A stretch of DNA of 64,000 nt from Periconia sp. R9002 (taxonomy: Eukaryota > Ascomycota > Dothideomycetes > Pleosporales > Periconiaceae): positions 1 to 64,000 of the forward strand of contig JAMAHW010000120.1 of NCBI GenBank assembly GCA_023627715.1, written 5' to 3'. Below the pieces are notes generated by a model. The model was not told where the DNA came from. It saw only the letters and a list, made by a program, of their open reading frames with translations, and did not search any database. The number at the start of each line of letters is the position of its first letter. Positions within the stretch are counted from its first letter, which is position 1. The translations under genes and the position numbers were made by a program. Positions 43,665 through 53,599 of the stretch are shown one piece after another.

Positions 43665-44315
43665 TCAATTTTGTCGCGGCTTCACAAGGCCATCGTGCAT
43701 GATGTAGTACACAACTGTGCTGTCGGTATCAGCAGACGCCAGTACAATCCTCTTGGTCGTGCGCCACGGGTTCTCCGCCGTCTCCTCATCGTCGTTACCA
43801 TCGAGCATATTCTCGGACTCCGACTTAGGCGGCACCAACGTCACGGCATCAAAAACTTCCGCAAGATGGCGTAGCGTCCATTTCTCGCTCAGTCGCGTGG
43901 GCAGAATCCACTCGCGCTCCGGGGCTGCTTTCACGTCCAGGGTAACTGCAGCTGCTCCCTCGCTGCTGTCATTGCTGTCTGCCTTCGCTTTCGCCTTTGC
44001 TTTGCGCGCACGATCGGCGTTTTTGAGGAGTTCGATCTGCTCGTCCGGGTGGATGTACAGGCGTTGGGGTGGCAGACCGGATATCAGAGGACGCGGAAGA
44101 GGTTCGTTGGTGATAGGGGAGCGTGTGTGGATTTGTAGGTGCGTCCAAAAGTGCTGGTGCTGGAGGTTGTGCAGAATCTGGGTAGCGAGGGCGTGCAGGG
44201 CGATGGCGGTGGGATCGGTGGTGGGATGATCACTGCCACCATTCGTGGTGCTGTGGATGAGCGATTGGAGCGGGGAGAGGGCAATGGGCTGTTTCAGATG
44301 GGCCGGACAGGCCAT
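43665..44315 (-). CDS. SEN15: tRNA-splicing endonuclease subunit Sen15
   Basis: Sen15 is a structural subunit of the heterotetrameric endonuclease that excises introns from pre-tRNAs. The frame is intronless, 216 aa from the ATG at 44315. The diagnostic C-terminal motif is VVYYIMHDGLVKPRQN at the extreme end, preceded by KRIVLASADTDSTVVYY. The segment EREWILPTRLSEKWTLRHLA matches the conserved core strand and helix. The N-terminal part (HALATQILHNLQHQHFWTHL) is the family's first helix. An Ala/Lys-rich linker (ARKAKAKAKADSNDSSEGAA) and an acidic loop (DGNDDEETAE) are insertions within the core. The catalytic triad is carried by Sen2/Sen34, so none is expected here. Confidence 0.9.
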   Translation of the reverse strand: MACPAHLKQPIALSPLQSLIHSTTNGGSDHPTTDPTAIALHALATQILHNLQHQHFWTHLQIHTRSPITNEPLPRPLISGLPPQRLYIHPDEQIELLKNADRARKAKAKAKADSNDSSEGAAAVTLDVKAAPEREWILPTRLSEKWTLRHLAEVFDAVTLVPPKSESENMLDGNDDEETAENPWRTTKRIVLASADTDSTVVYYIMHDGLVKPRQN

Positions 44316-44737
44316 GGCCAAGTTCGGATGGCGAAAAGATACAAAAGTATGTATCTATCGGTGTGAGGTGGTTGGTGGTGGTTGGTGATGGGACGGAGGC
44401 CATGGTTGCGATGGGAAGGTGGCAGCGATCGGCCCCGCTAAGCCCCGCTCCCCAGGTCACGGGATCTTGTCCGTACTGGGTAGGTGAGGTGAATTCCTCC
44501 ATTTGGAGCCTTGTGTTTGGAGGTTTTTGTAAACTGTCCATCCATGTACGACCACTTATGTATGGATCCATGTGGTATACGTAATGCCTGCCGTGAATCA
44601 CGAACAAGAATCTCGCTGCCTGGCAGCTTCTTATTTAGATACTCACCTTCTCCTCCTCTCTGCTTGCACTGTACTCACCCATTGAAACCTCCAACACTCC
44701 AAGTCTATCAACTCAGATCTTCACCTAACCGTCGACG
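44316..44737. promoter_or_regulatory. Divergent promoter between SEN15 and the GPI-type protein gene
   Basis: 422 bp between divergent start codons. The last ~80 bases before the right gene are C/T-rich. No other gene is supported. Confidence 0.4.
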
Positions 44738-45405
44738 ATGATGCTTGGAGCCCGTGTCGTATGCAGCGCCTTCCTCTTCCTGGCTAGCGCCCAGGCTCAG
44801 GCTACTCAAACTGGTACGTCTTCGCCGGCGCAACCATCTTCATCCTCATGTCAAGAGGTCTGCGTGGTCGAGCCGTGCAATGCATGTGCGCACTCATCAC
44901 ACATCATCAAGAATGACTGTAGAACGACCAACTAATTCACACAGGCTCGGAAACCGGCATCATGAGCATCCTGCCCATCTTCGTCTCAGGTACCGTTCTC
45001 TCCACCGGCAGTGGATCTCAGAGCCAGAAACCTCCAGTATCTTCATCCCAAGGCCCAACCGAAGTGAGCATTCTCCCCATCACGGCTTCTGTCTCTGTCT
45101 TGCCTACGACCGTCTCGGGTGAGATGTCTATCCCGGCTGGAGAGACGCCGTTGTTGCCAACACGCCCTGGTCCTCCAGCTTTCAATGGCACCTTGAGCAC
45201 CAGTCCTACGCCTACGGCAACGGTCACGACGACGTCGGGTGGTGGCTCGCAATCTTCAGGCACTTCGCGGTCGTCTGGAGCGCCGAGTTCTTCTGCACCT
45301 AGTTCTTCTGCGCCTGGGAGCTCGTCGGCGTCTAGGATTCAAGGTCAATCGTCTGTAGTCGCAACCATTATAGTAGCTCTTGGCTTTACCTGGGCTCTTC
45401 TCTAG
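44738..45405 (+). CDS. Small Ser/Thr-rich secreted, probably GPI-anchored protein
   Basis: Two exons (44738-44813 and 44945-45405) give 178 aa, joined as ATQTG/SETGIMSILPIFVSGT; the intron is 131 nt. An alternative ATG lies one codon downstream at 44741. The N-terminus (MMLGARVVCSAFLFLASAQA) is a signal peptide. The mature part is Ser/Thr/Pro/Gly-rich with short repeats (APSSSAPSSSAPGSSSAS), typical of O-mannosylated wall proteins. The C-terminus ends in a hydrophobic stretch (SVVATIIVALGFTWALL) after small residues, fitting a GPI signal. Retention of the intron would give a short Cys-containing protein (CQEVCVVEPCNACAH) ending at 44935, so alternative splicing is conceivable. A decayed copy of the 3' end lies about 660 bp downstream. 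Confidence 0.72.
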
Positions 45406-45923
45406 AGATTCTAAGAGTCCAAAATTTAAATGGTACTTTGTCTGGAGGCTTTCTCAGAGAGAAGAGAAGAAAAGTCATGAAAATGGATGAACGATCTTAG
45501 TAAGAATGGGTTTATAGGAGTTAAAATAAATATCATATGAGACTATTCGAAATGCATGGAGCTTTTAGCCATTCCAACGCTCTCTTATATTCCACACATG
45601 GGTGTAGAATTGGATACTCTATCTCCATTAGTCAAGTTTGGCCAACCATACAAAGTTGGTCGCCGACAATCGTTACTTCAGAAATTCCGTAATCAGATGT
45701 GACTAGAATCTACTCGTATATCCTAGGCCGATGTATCTTTGGGATGTTTTCAGTCCTCTCCCGGCGTATTTCACTGAATATGTTTTTCTGCCTAAGCGAA
45801 ATAAGATTCTCGTTAATAAACGAGCCAGACGAACGTGAAAGAATGATCATTGTCTATCTATATCTATCTCCCCAAGTCGACCATCTTTTTGTTCTTAGCG
45901 AAGCACTAGATCGTTCATTTAAG

Positions 45924-46022
45924 GGGAAAGTGATCATTTCTTATTTTCGCAGGATTACCCAGGAAATGCACATTCTAAGCGCCTACGCCCTACAAATATG
46001 CTATCAAATCAATGACAAAAAG
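45924..46022 (+). repeat. Dispersed repeat copy E1
   Basis: Shares with two copies at 50.3 and 50.6 kb the core GGAAATGCACATT, TAAGCGC, TACGCCCTACAAATATGC. Its right edge abuts the duplicated gene tail. Parent element unknown; no terminal inverted repeats seen by eye. Confidence 0.7.
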
Positions 46023-46030
46023 ACTGCACG

Positions 46031-46198
46031 ACCATTATGGTAGCTCTTGGCTTTGCCTGGGCTCTTCTCTAAAAACACTCTAAGGGCATAAACAAGACGC
46101 GGCGATTTGTTTGGAGACTCGTGTAGAAGAAGAAAAGTCATAAAAATGAATGAACGATCTTAGTAAAAATGGGTGTATAAGAGTTAAAATATATATCA
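46031..46198 (+). pseudogene. Decayed duplicate of the 3' end of the GPI-type protein gene
   Basis: Matches 45364-45536 over about 170 bp. It includes the last ~12 codons (MVALGFAWALL and stop, against IVALGFTWALL and stop in the intact gene) and the proximal 3' region with the shared GAACGATCTTAGTAA stretch. The stop codon position is kept, but nothing upstream resembles the gene body: the sequence immediately before is dispersed repeat E1. This looks like the remaining tail of a tandem paralogue whose 5' part was deleted or replaced. Confidence 0.75.
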
Positions 46199-46251
46199 GC
46201 GAACTAGGGGGGTATATTCTCTTGCAAACCATTATAATGGGCCTGAAAGTG

Positions 46252-49200
46252 TTATCGAACAGCGCCAGCCTTTTGGAGACGTTCGACGACTGCATAATGA
46301 CTTCTTATGTTCGCTGCCTGTAGCGCTGTTCTTCCATACTCTCCTGCTTCTGCATTAACATCGGCTTTCTCTTGGAGCAACCGCTCGACGACTGCGAGAT
46401 GACCTCTTTCTGCCGCTGCGAGTAGCGCTGTTCTTCCATAATACTCTCCTGCTTCTCCATTAACATCGGCTTTCTCTTGGAGCAACCGCTCGACGACTGC
46501 GAGATGACCTCCTCCTGCCGCTGCCTGTAGCGCTGTTCTTCCATGTACCTCTGTTGCTTCTGCATTAACATCGGCTTTCTCTTGGAGCAGCCGCTCGACA
46601 ACTGCGAGATGACCTCCTTCTGCCGCTGCCTGCAGTGCTGTTCTTCCATACGACTTTACTGCTTCTGCATTAACGTTAGCTTTCTCTTGAAGTAGCCGCT
46701 CGACGACTGCGAGATGACCTCCTCCTGCCGCTGCCTGGAGTGCTGTCAGTGCCCTATCCCCTGCTACTACCCCTGCATTGACGTTGACTTTCTCTTGAAG
46801 CAGCCGCTCTACAACCTCACCATGCCCTAGTTTACAAACACTTATCAAGTTATGCTTCATCTCCTCTGCCGATGGTCTCACTACTGGTTCGATCCTCTCC
46901 CGAGCATCTAACATCATCTCAAGCTGCTCAAGATTGACTGTTGTACATGCAGATGCGAATAGCTTCTGTCCTTCTTCTTCCCAAAGGTATTCCCAGTAAC
47001 TTGACTCTTGCATCGTAGCAAGCCCCTGCCAAACACGGAACAAAACCGTATGGTTGTTCCGTACAGTCCAAATGAACATGTTCCAGAGAGGTAACGATCT
47101 CTTATCTTCGATGGAACTCCATGGCATCCATTCTCTTGGGAGATGCGTTCCACGTACGAAGTTCTCCAGAGTCGTAAAACGTGCTGTATCTTGCCAATCT
47201 AGGTATCTACTATGGTTGTGCCAGTGATACTGACAGTAGTCAACCATGTGGAAGATAGGGTCTATTTTTCTGGTCTGATAAGTGCTAAGTTCAGCCCTTA
47301 AAAAGTTTTCCAAGTCAATTGGTGGATTTGCTTTCTTGCCTCGACGGCTTTTAAAAGTATTCAATGTTGCCAATGGCCGCATAAAACTCGGAGCCATGGT
47401 CCCTAAAATGCCTATCGGGCGACTCATCGAATGAAGGTGTGTCGTGTCAGAGGTTCGCGCGATAGCTTGATGAAAATCCGTGAAAGATAAATATGTGAGG
47501 CAAATATCTGCCAGATATTGCTCTGCCTTAGCTTCCTCAATAGCAAACATGGCTGCTTTCCCTCCATTATTGTAATCGTGCAGAAAAGCTTCAACTGTGT
47601 GGTGGGCCAGCGATACTGTTTCGTTAGCCCTGTCAAATTCGATGAGATTTCCGCACAGTCTGGCTAGCCTTGGTATGTCAAGCTTGAAAGACGGGCTTTG
47701 CCATGACTTCTGGCCTGTAGTGATGGATACGGCTTCTTCCAGCTCACTGATTGTCAGCGGCCGTTTGCTGTAGATGACCCATTGAAATGCCTTCTTTGCT
47801 CGCTCGGCCTGATCGCCAGTTCTTTTAGCGATTCTTTCTAATAAAAAGCTATACAGATCTGTGATCTTTCGTGGAAGAGTTTTGAGGAGATCGGGAATTC
47901 GGTTCGGGGTTCCGTCTTCCTCACAGACATCAATGATAGCTTTTAATTGAAGGTCAACCCAAAGGAACCTAACACTAACATCAGCCTGCACATTTCACTA
48001 TATTGGGTTAAAAAACCTGGGCTTGCGACTTACATTCCTTCGGCGTCGGCTATCAATTTCCGCTTGATGATGTCAAGTACGGAGGGCGGACAGGCAGACA
48101 GTTCTTCCTGTGAGTACTTGTCGACCTGTGATTCAATGAACGTCTCGACGTCATCTTCAAGGTCCTCTGCGGTGATATGTAGATGGGAACAGCGACTGAA
48201 AACTTTTGACATGTCCATAGCTGCGTGAGTAAAGGCAAGGATTCTAACACCATCTATCTTTTGTACTTCTTTGAGAAAGAATTTGATGTTGCGTTGTTCC
48301 GCATCGCTCACTTCATCGAGTCCATCAATTAGAAGGAACGCTCGTTTGAATTTCTTGCAAGAGGGGAAAAAGAGCGCCTTAAGTTCGCTAGTGGAAGGCT
48401 CCAGCTGGTCTTCGGGGCTATCGAAGAGCGACTCCAAACGTTTTTGAAAGTATGAGGAGAGGGTTTCAATGTTCATAGCCTGATGTAGAATGCACCTTAG
48501 AAAGGTAGGCATTTCTAATGACTTCTTGTTGAGAGAGTCGAAGAAATAGTAGATGACTGCTATTTCTTTTTGAGTTGAAAATTTCGTTTTTAGATGATCG
48601 ACAACAGATGCCCTTAGGTGATGATTTAGAATACTAGACACGATAGTTGCGTAGAAAGTTTACGGGTCACATACAGAAGAATGGTTTTCCCACACCCAGC
48701 TTCAAAGTTTATAAGTCAGCAAGACCGCACAGTAAGACCAGTGTGTAATTGGGGAATACCATACGGATTCCATAGCACCAGAGGTGCTTTGGGCCTGTTT
48801 CATGCATCCACTCCTGAAACTCTGGTTTGCGAAGGAGCCAACTGCAAGTTCCTGCACAACGCAGTGCCTGAGCCCGACGCAAGCTAGCCGCGTAGTCATA
48901 GTTAGGGATACGTCGCAATAGTCGGATTCTCTTACGCTCTGCAGAAGTCAATGATTGTTTCGTTCCAAAGGTGATGTTTCTGCTTAGATCGGCAAGATTA
49001 CCTTCTTCTGCAAGGTTCTTCTGGATCAATCGAGTGTCGCTTCGCTGTTGCGCAAGCGTCTGATGGGATCGGAAAGCCCGGTTTTCTTGAATTTCTGCAA
49101 GTTGTGTGACGCGGAAGGCTCTGTTCTCACTCGCTTCTGCCGTTAATAGGCGACGAAAGATTGCTGCTTCCTTCTCGGATGCCAATTGCAGTTCCTCAGT

Positions 49201-49893
49201 AACTTCATTCTTCGCTTCAATGAGGCTCTCCTCCATCTCTTTGAATTCGATTTTAAACGATTTCCATATTGACTTGGTGAATCGTCGAATTCCTACAAAA
49301 GCGAAAACTCTTAGCAAGCTTATGAGCATATAGGACCGAAACAGGGAACAGTACCTTTTTCCTGTACTACACCCAATACTTTCGAGCAAAAGTGCACTAC
49401 AATAGCGTAGAAGTCGGCCAAGGCCTTTTGCAGCCTCACGGATGTGGGGAAAAGCTTCTCGTATTCAGAGAGTCTAGGACAGTAATTGCTGAGTTGAGCT
49501 ACTAGTGCCGACAACTTGTCAAAGTACTCAGCAAAGTTTGATGAGGCCTAGAAACGATAAGCGCAAAACAACATGAACTGGTATTAAAACAGGACACAGA
49601 CCAGAAGAACAAGTTTGACGCTACCCCAAACCAGCGCCGCTATCTGGTTTGGCCCTGCGCATGTATCGATGATTTTGCAGTACTGCTGGACGGAGTTTAG
49701 GAATCCTTGGAGTCGCGAAGCGAAGAGACGACTCTTGCGGCCTGCGTTTGCCACTGTGATTTGCTCTGTCAAACGCACAACATCGTCTGGCGTCGGTGCA
49801 GGGTTTGAGAATGAACGGAGTTGAGCAGTTTCGTCTGCTGTGAGAATCTGTTGAAACGCGCTTAACGCAGTGGATAACCCGCTATGAGCCCTG
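46252..49893 (-). CDS. NACHT-ankyrin STAND protein (fungal NLR-like)
   Basis: Fungal STAND NTPases of this kind are linked to non-self recognition and programmed cell death. Minus-strand exons that keep phase are about 49893-49602, 49547-49355, 49292-48765, 48699-48675, 48633-48034 and 47968-46252, roughly 1100 aa. The 5' end is unresolved: no ATG gives a clean first exon, and coding-like sequence (QLEVDHLIQSSWCYSSQH) continues to about 49942. The N-terminal ~330 residues are helical and coiled, of the type found ahead of NACHT in these proteins (WGSVKLVLL, then FAEYFDKLSALVAQL). Walker A is IPGCGKTILL, carried by a 25-nt exon. Walker B is RAFLLIDGLDEVSD. A winged-helix-like region (LYSFLLERIAKRTG, KRPLTISELEEAV) and a linker follow. 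The C-terminus has six ankyrin repeats, nearly identical, ending QKAGAVR. No interrupting stop codon is seen within these exons. Confidence 0.85.
46360..46840 (-). repeat. Tandem 105-108 bp ankyrin-coding repeats
   Basis: The marker CTTTCTCTTG(G/A)AG recurs at 46365, 46470, 46575, 46680 and 46788, so the period is 105 bp (35 codons) three times and 108 bp once. Units differ at only a few positions, giving protein repeats of the form GHLAVVERLLQEKADVN. Confidence 0.92.
48675..48699 (-). other. 25-nt micro-exon carrying the NLR Walker A motif
   Basis: The exon spells the GCGKTI core of the P-loop. It lies between a 65-nt intron (48700-48764) and a 41-nt intron (48634-48674), both with GT..AG ends. 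Phase is kept only if the micro-exon is included. The motif cannot be produced by reading through either intron, because the upstream intron has an in-frame stop. Confidence 0.7.
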
Positions 49894-50261
49894 CTGTTGT
49901 GAGTTGGATCCCCTTAAAAATACCGCAACGTATAGACTAACATGTTGTGATGAATAACACCACGAACTTTGAATCAAATGATCTACTTCAAGTTGCTGGG
50001 TGGAGTATAATATCGTTTCTATCAAGCGGGGTGCACCCAAGATCGACTTGTTGTCAGGCTGCAAGGCTGAAAAGCTGAAGAGCGCAATTGCGCAGCTGAC
50101 ACGTCGTTACATACGCAAATACGAGAACTGTCAGTACAAACAGCCAGATATGAGACCAATCAATAGATTGGGCCCAGTCGATTTTTTGATCGACAAGAAC
50201 CAACTAGTCATGTGATTTGCCGCTAATTACAGCAAATAGAGGGACTGAAGAATACATGTAG

Positions 50262-50352
50262 CTTTCTCTTCCCACAATTATCCAGTAAATGCACATTTTA
50301 AGCGCATACGCTTTACAAATATGCCATCCTAACATTAAAATAATTAAAAAAG
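50262..50352 (+). repeat. Dispersed repeat copy E2
   Basis: Contains AAATGCACATTTTAAGCGCA and ATTATCCAG as in E3, with CTTTACAAATATGCCATCCT in place of CCCTACAAATATGCCAGCCT. Same orientation as E1 and E3. Confidence 0.7.
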
Positions 50353-50550
50353 TGTTGAAAGATAGCTCAGTTTCACTAGCGAGCTCTCAGGGCCTGATTT
50401 TAGCTATTCCTTTGTAGGTAAAAGGAAGCTGACGGGGAAACATTACACCGATTTCTTTTATATTTAAATAGCTTTTCTTTTGTATTATAAGCTCCTTGGT
50501 TCTCAATCACATGCTCATTGGCAATAAACAGCTCGTACTTTTCCATACTA

Positions 50551-50656
50551 GGAAAGTGGTCATTTCTTATCTTCCCGCGATTATCCAGGAAATGCACATT
50601 TTAAGCGCATACGCCCTACAAATATGCCAGCCTAACATTAAAGATAATGAAAAAAG
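50551..50656 (+). repeat. Dispersed repeat copy E3
   Basis: The copy most similar to E1: GGAAAGTGGTCATTTCTTAT against GGAAAGTGATCATTTCTTAT, then CCAGGAAATGCACATT and TACGCCCTACAAATATGC. It is about 200 bp before the O-methyltransferase start. Confidence 0.7.
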
Positions 50657-50855
50657 ATCTGCGTTACACGGAGCACGAGTGGCGAGGCAATAGCCATTGA
50701 TATACGTGCTGTACCAAAGATTACCCCAATCAATTGCGAAGAAATCACTTGTAATGTGCCGTGCCAACTCGTGATATATCAATGTTGTGAACTGCGCCGC
50801 ACCACAGACATCATCTCCCCTCATCCTTCTTACACGTCGAAGACAAATCACAAAC

Positions 50856-52358
50856 ATGGCCCCCAACAAGATTGCAGAGCTTTCTTCCATCATCTCCGCC
50901 AATACCCAAAAAGTTGACCACTACTTGGAGAAGCAAGGCCTGCCTACTCCGTCGTTGGATGCGAGCGCGCCTGCATATCCTTTACCAGATGACGCTCCAA
51001 CAGATATCAAAGAAGCTGCGATGGCGGTTGCTGATGCTTGTAGCGAATTAAACGCATTGATGATTGGGCCGCGAGAGTTGGTTCGGTTCAATGTGAGTAC
51101 TTCAATGTATAAGCACGACTTACTGATAACAATTCATCATTAATGTATGTACAGTGGACTGAATGGGTCAGCGTCAAAGCCATCTTACGCTTCCAACTCG
51201 ATGAGTCCTTTCCTGTCGGTGAAGAAACAACTTTTGAGGCCATGGCAGAAGCGTCTGGATTGACGGCACGTATGTGCGCACGCCTAGTTAGACACGCTAT
51301 CATCAACCACCGCTTCTTTCAGGAACCTAAACCTGGCGTGATTGTGCATTCTGCTCTGACTGCCTTGTTGAGTAAAGACAAGCTTGTTAGGAATGCACTT
51401 GCGTTCATGCTCGACGAGTTTTGGCCCGCTGGGGTGAAAACGGCGGATGCGATGGAAAAGTGGATGAACTCCGAGGAACCCGGCGAGACTGTGAGTTCAT
51501 CGATAATGCAAATGACGAATACAAGCTAACCACTTTGAAGGGTTTTTCGCTAGCCAACGGGACCGATAAGGGAATGTACGAATACCTTGCCGACTACCCC
51601 TCGCGAGGGGCTAAGTTTGGTCTCGTCATGTCGAATGTCGACGAGAAGCGCGAGTTTCTTCTAGAAGGGTTTGATTGGGCTAATGTGAACACTATGGTCG
51701 ATGTTGGGGGCTCTCATGGGAGCATCCCTATCAGCATTGTGACTCGCTTCCCGCACATGAAGTGTTGGGTTCAAGATCTCCCGGAAGTAGTAGAAGAAGG
51801 GAAATCAAGGTTACCTGAATATCTACAAGGAAAGATCGAGTTTACTTCTCAGTATGTAATTCAATTACGAACCCGTGTTTTAAACAGTGAAAACTGACGA
51901 AGCGTCGCAGTGATTTCTTCACCCCTCAAACCGAGACCGCCGATGTGTACTACTTCCGCTCTATCTTCCACAACTGGTCGGACAAGTACAGCGTCAAAAT
52001 CCTACGCAACCTCATCCCCTCTTTAAAACCCGGTGCCAGGATCATCATCCACGAACGCATGCTGCCCAGCGTGGATGCAATGGCAAAGATGTCACCCTTG
52101 AATGTAAAGCGAGCCGTGTAAGTTCCACACTCAACTCTCCAGATCGTGCGTGGTTTTGAGGTTCTAAGAAGGTGGGATAGGAATATGGATATTGGGATGT
52201 TGCAGCTTTTGAATTCGAAGCAGAGGACGAAGGAGGAATGGGTGAGGCTTTTGAGGGATGCGGATGAGAGGTTTGAGTTTGTGGGTGCTGAGCTGCCTAA
52301 AGGAGCGGTGCGGTGGATTATTGTGGCGAGGTGGGCGGGGAGTGGAGATGATGCTTAG
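50856..52358 (+). CDS. SAM-dependent O-methyltransferase (COMT-like, class of fungal metabolite OMTs)
   Basis: Five exons fit in phase: 50856-51092, 51155-51490, 51541-51851, 51911-52117 and 52169-52358, giving 426 aa. The N-terminal half has a winged-helix dimerisation-type fold (FEAMAEASGLTARMCARLVR). The SAM-binding motif I is MVDVGGSHGSIPISI, followed by CWVQDLPEVVEEGK (motif II region). The catalytic His block is YYFRSIFHNWSDKYSVKILR, and the following strand is GARIIIHERMLP. Such enzymes methylate hydroxyl groups of polyketides, flavonoid-like or other aromatic metabolites. No polyketide synthase, NRPS or other tailoring gene lies nearby, so the substrate is unknown. The last acceptor (52168) was chosen because an earlier AG at 52141-52142 breaks the frame; this places RWDRNMDIGML at the start of exon 5. 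Confidence 0.88.
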
Positions 52359-53599
52359 GCGTTGACTTCTTGTGCCTTGCTATAGAGACGGTCGCAAACA
52401 TATTCGCCTGTAACTGACAAAGTCTTGGATCTCAACACCTCCTACTTGAGAACCACCCATATTCAGCGGATAGAAGCTCAAATGTGTCTGCTATACATAC
52501 TTTATTATTTGTTACTTTGACAATTATTTCTTGCATGGCTCGAGGCAGTGTTTATCTTTCCCAGCAGTCACTAAGCACCGAGCAAGACACAGTGATTGAC
52601 GACAAACCTGAATTTTATGTTATCAAGTATGATTAGCAGATTCGATACCTGAGAGATATCAAGCACCAAAGATACTAATATTAAAAAGTCCCCAAACAAT
52701 CCAACAATTCAATTTTAACTAGAATACATGGCGGAACTTCTTTTAAGAAGAAGGAATGGTTGAAGTTTTAGACTCTTTCCTGATAAGACTTTCAATCTTT
52801 CGGTATTCCATCAACTTCATTGCCTTTTGAGCAGGCAATAACACCCAGTATGAGCAATAAAAATAACATGAAAATGTCCATCACCTTCATCAAAAAATCA
52901 AAGCATAATTACCTTGGACAAACAGCAGAGATGCGCACCCCTTGTTGATGTGCGAACGAATTTTGACGTAAAAGCCTGAATTCACCAACGCAATTCCAGT
53001 ACTTTCCCATGAATCATTCGTTGCAGATTCAAGGAGGCGGTGTGTGGTACTATCGTCGGCCGATGATGAAATGCGAACTTCGCCGGTCGAACAAATACTG
53101 AATACGGCCAAGGCTCGCGGGATACGTACGTAAAAGCGTATTCGTATTACTTAGCCCGAAACGAGATGTTCTAATCGGTTGCGGAGAATTAGTCAAGCCG
53201 AAAAGTGGCTCTCGTAACTGGACCCTGCGAGTCTCGAACATGTCCCCCCAGCTCCACTTATCCCATCGATATGAGTACAATAACACATTCCTCTTATTGC
53301 CAACAAACCTGCTTCTCCTCGCTCTGCGCCTGTCCTTGTTTTCCTGTTTGATTTATCCGGTACCAGCAGTCATCATCGAATTCTGAAACTTGGTGGCAAA
53401 AAAGTCTATTCGCCGCGCGTTTCCCTTGGCTTGCGTGCGCCACGCTGCTCATTAGGACCGGCGCCATCTACTGCGCTTGGATTACCTTTCTCCATGGGGG
53501 CCATTCCTTTGGCTGACTCAACAAAACCCTACGCTTCCCTCTAACTATTTGTTGTGGGTTTCCTCTAATCTTCTCCCGTCTTTGAACCCTCCCACAAGC
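52359..53599. other. Spacer upstream of the DUF2985 gene
   Basis: The left half is A+T-rich and without coding signal. The right half is the promoter and leader of the DUF2985 gene. Short minus-strand ORFs at 52890-53286 show no recognisable family. No tRNA was found. Confidence 0.4.

Larger units (their letters stand above)
45406..46251. other. Spacer with repeat and duplicated gene tail
   Basis: 3' region of the GPI-type gene, then an A+T-rich stretch with repeat copy E1, then the decayed duplicate tail (46031-46198), then the NLR 3' end. No complete gene. Confidence 0.5.
49894..50855. other. NLR-OMT divergent spacer with two dispersed repeat copies
   Basis: Probably contains the unresolved first exon of the NLR (near 49942-50064), repeat copies E2 and E3, and the promoter of the O-methyltransferase gene. 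50330-50500 is A+T-rich. Confidence 0.45.

Noticed and set aside
46252..49893. NLR as a pseudogene, because it is split over several frames
   Set aside because: The frame changes coincide with GT..AG introns of 41-65 nt that restore phase and the conserved motifs; only the 5' end is unresolved.
50856..52358. A secondary-metabolite cluster around the O-methyltransferase
   Set aside because: No polyketide synthase, NRPS, terpene synthase, P450 or transporter lies near; the TauD-like, GST and regulator genes are 10-30 kb away among housekeeping genes.
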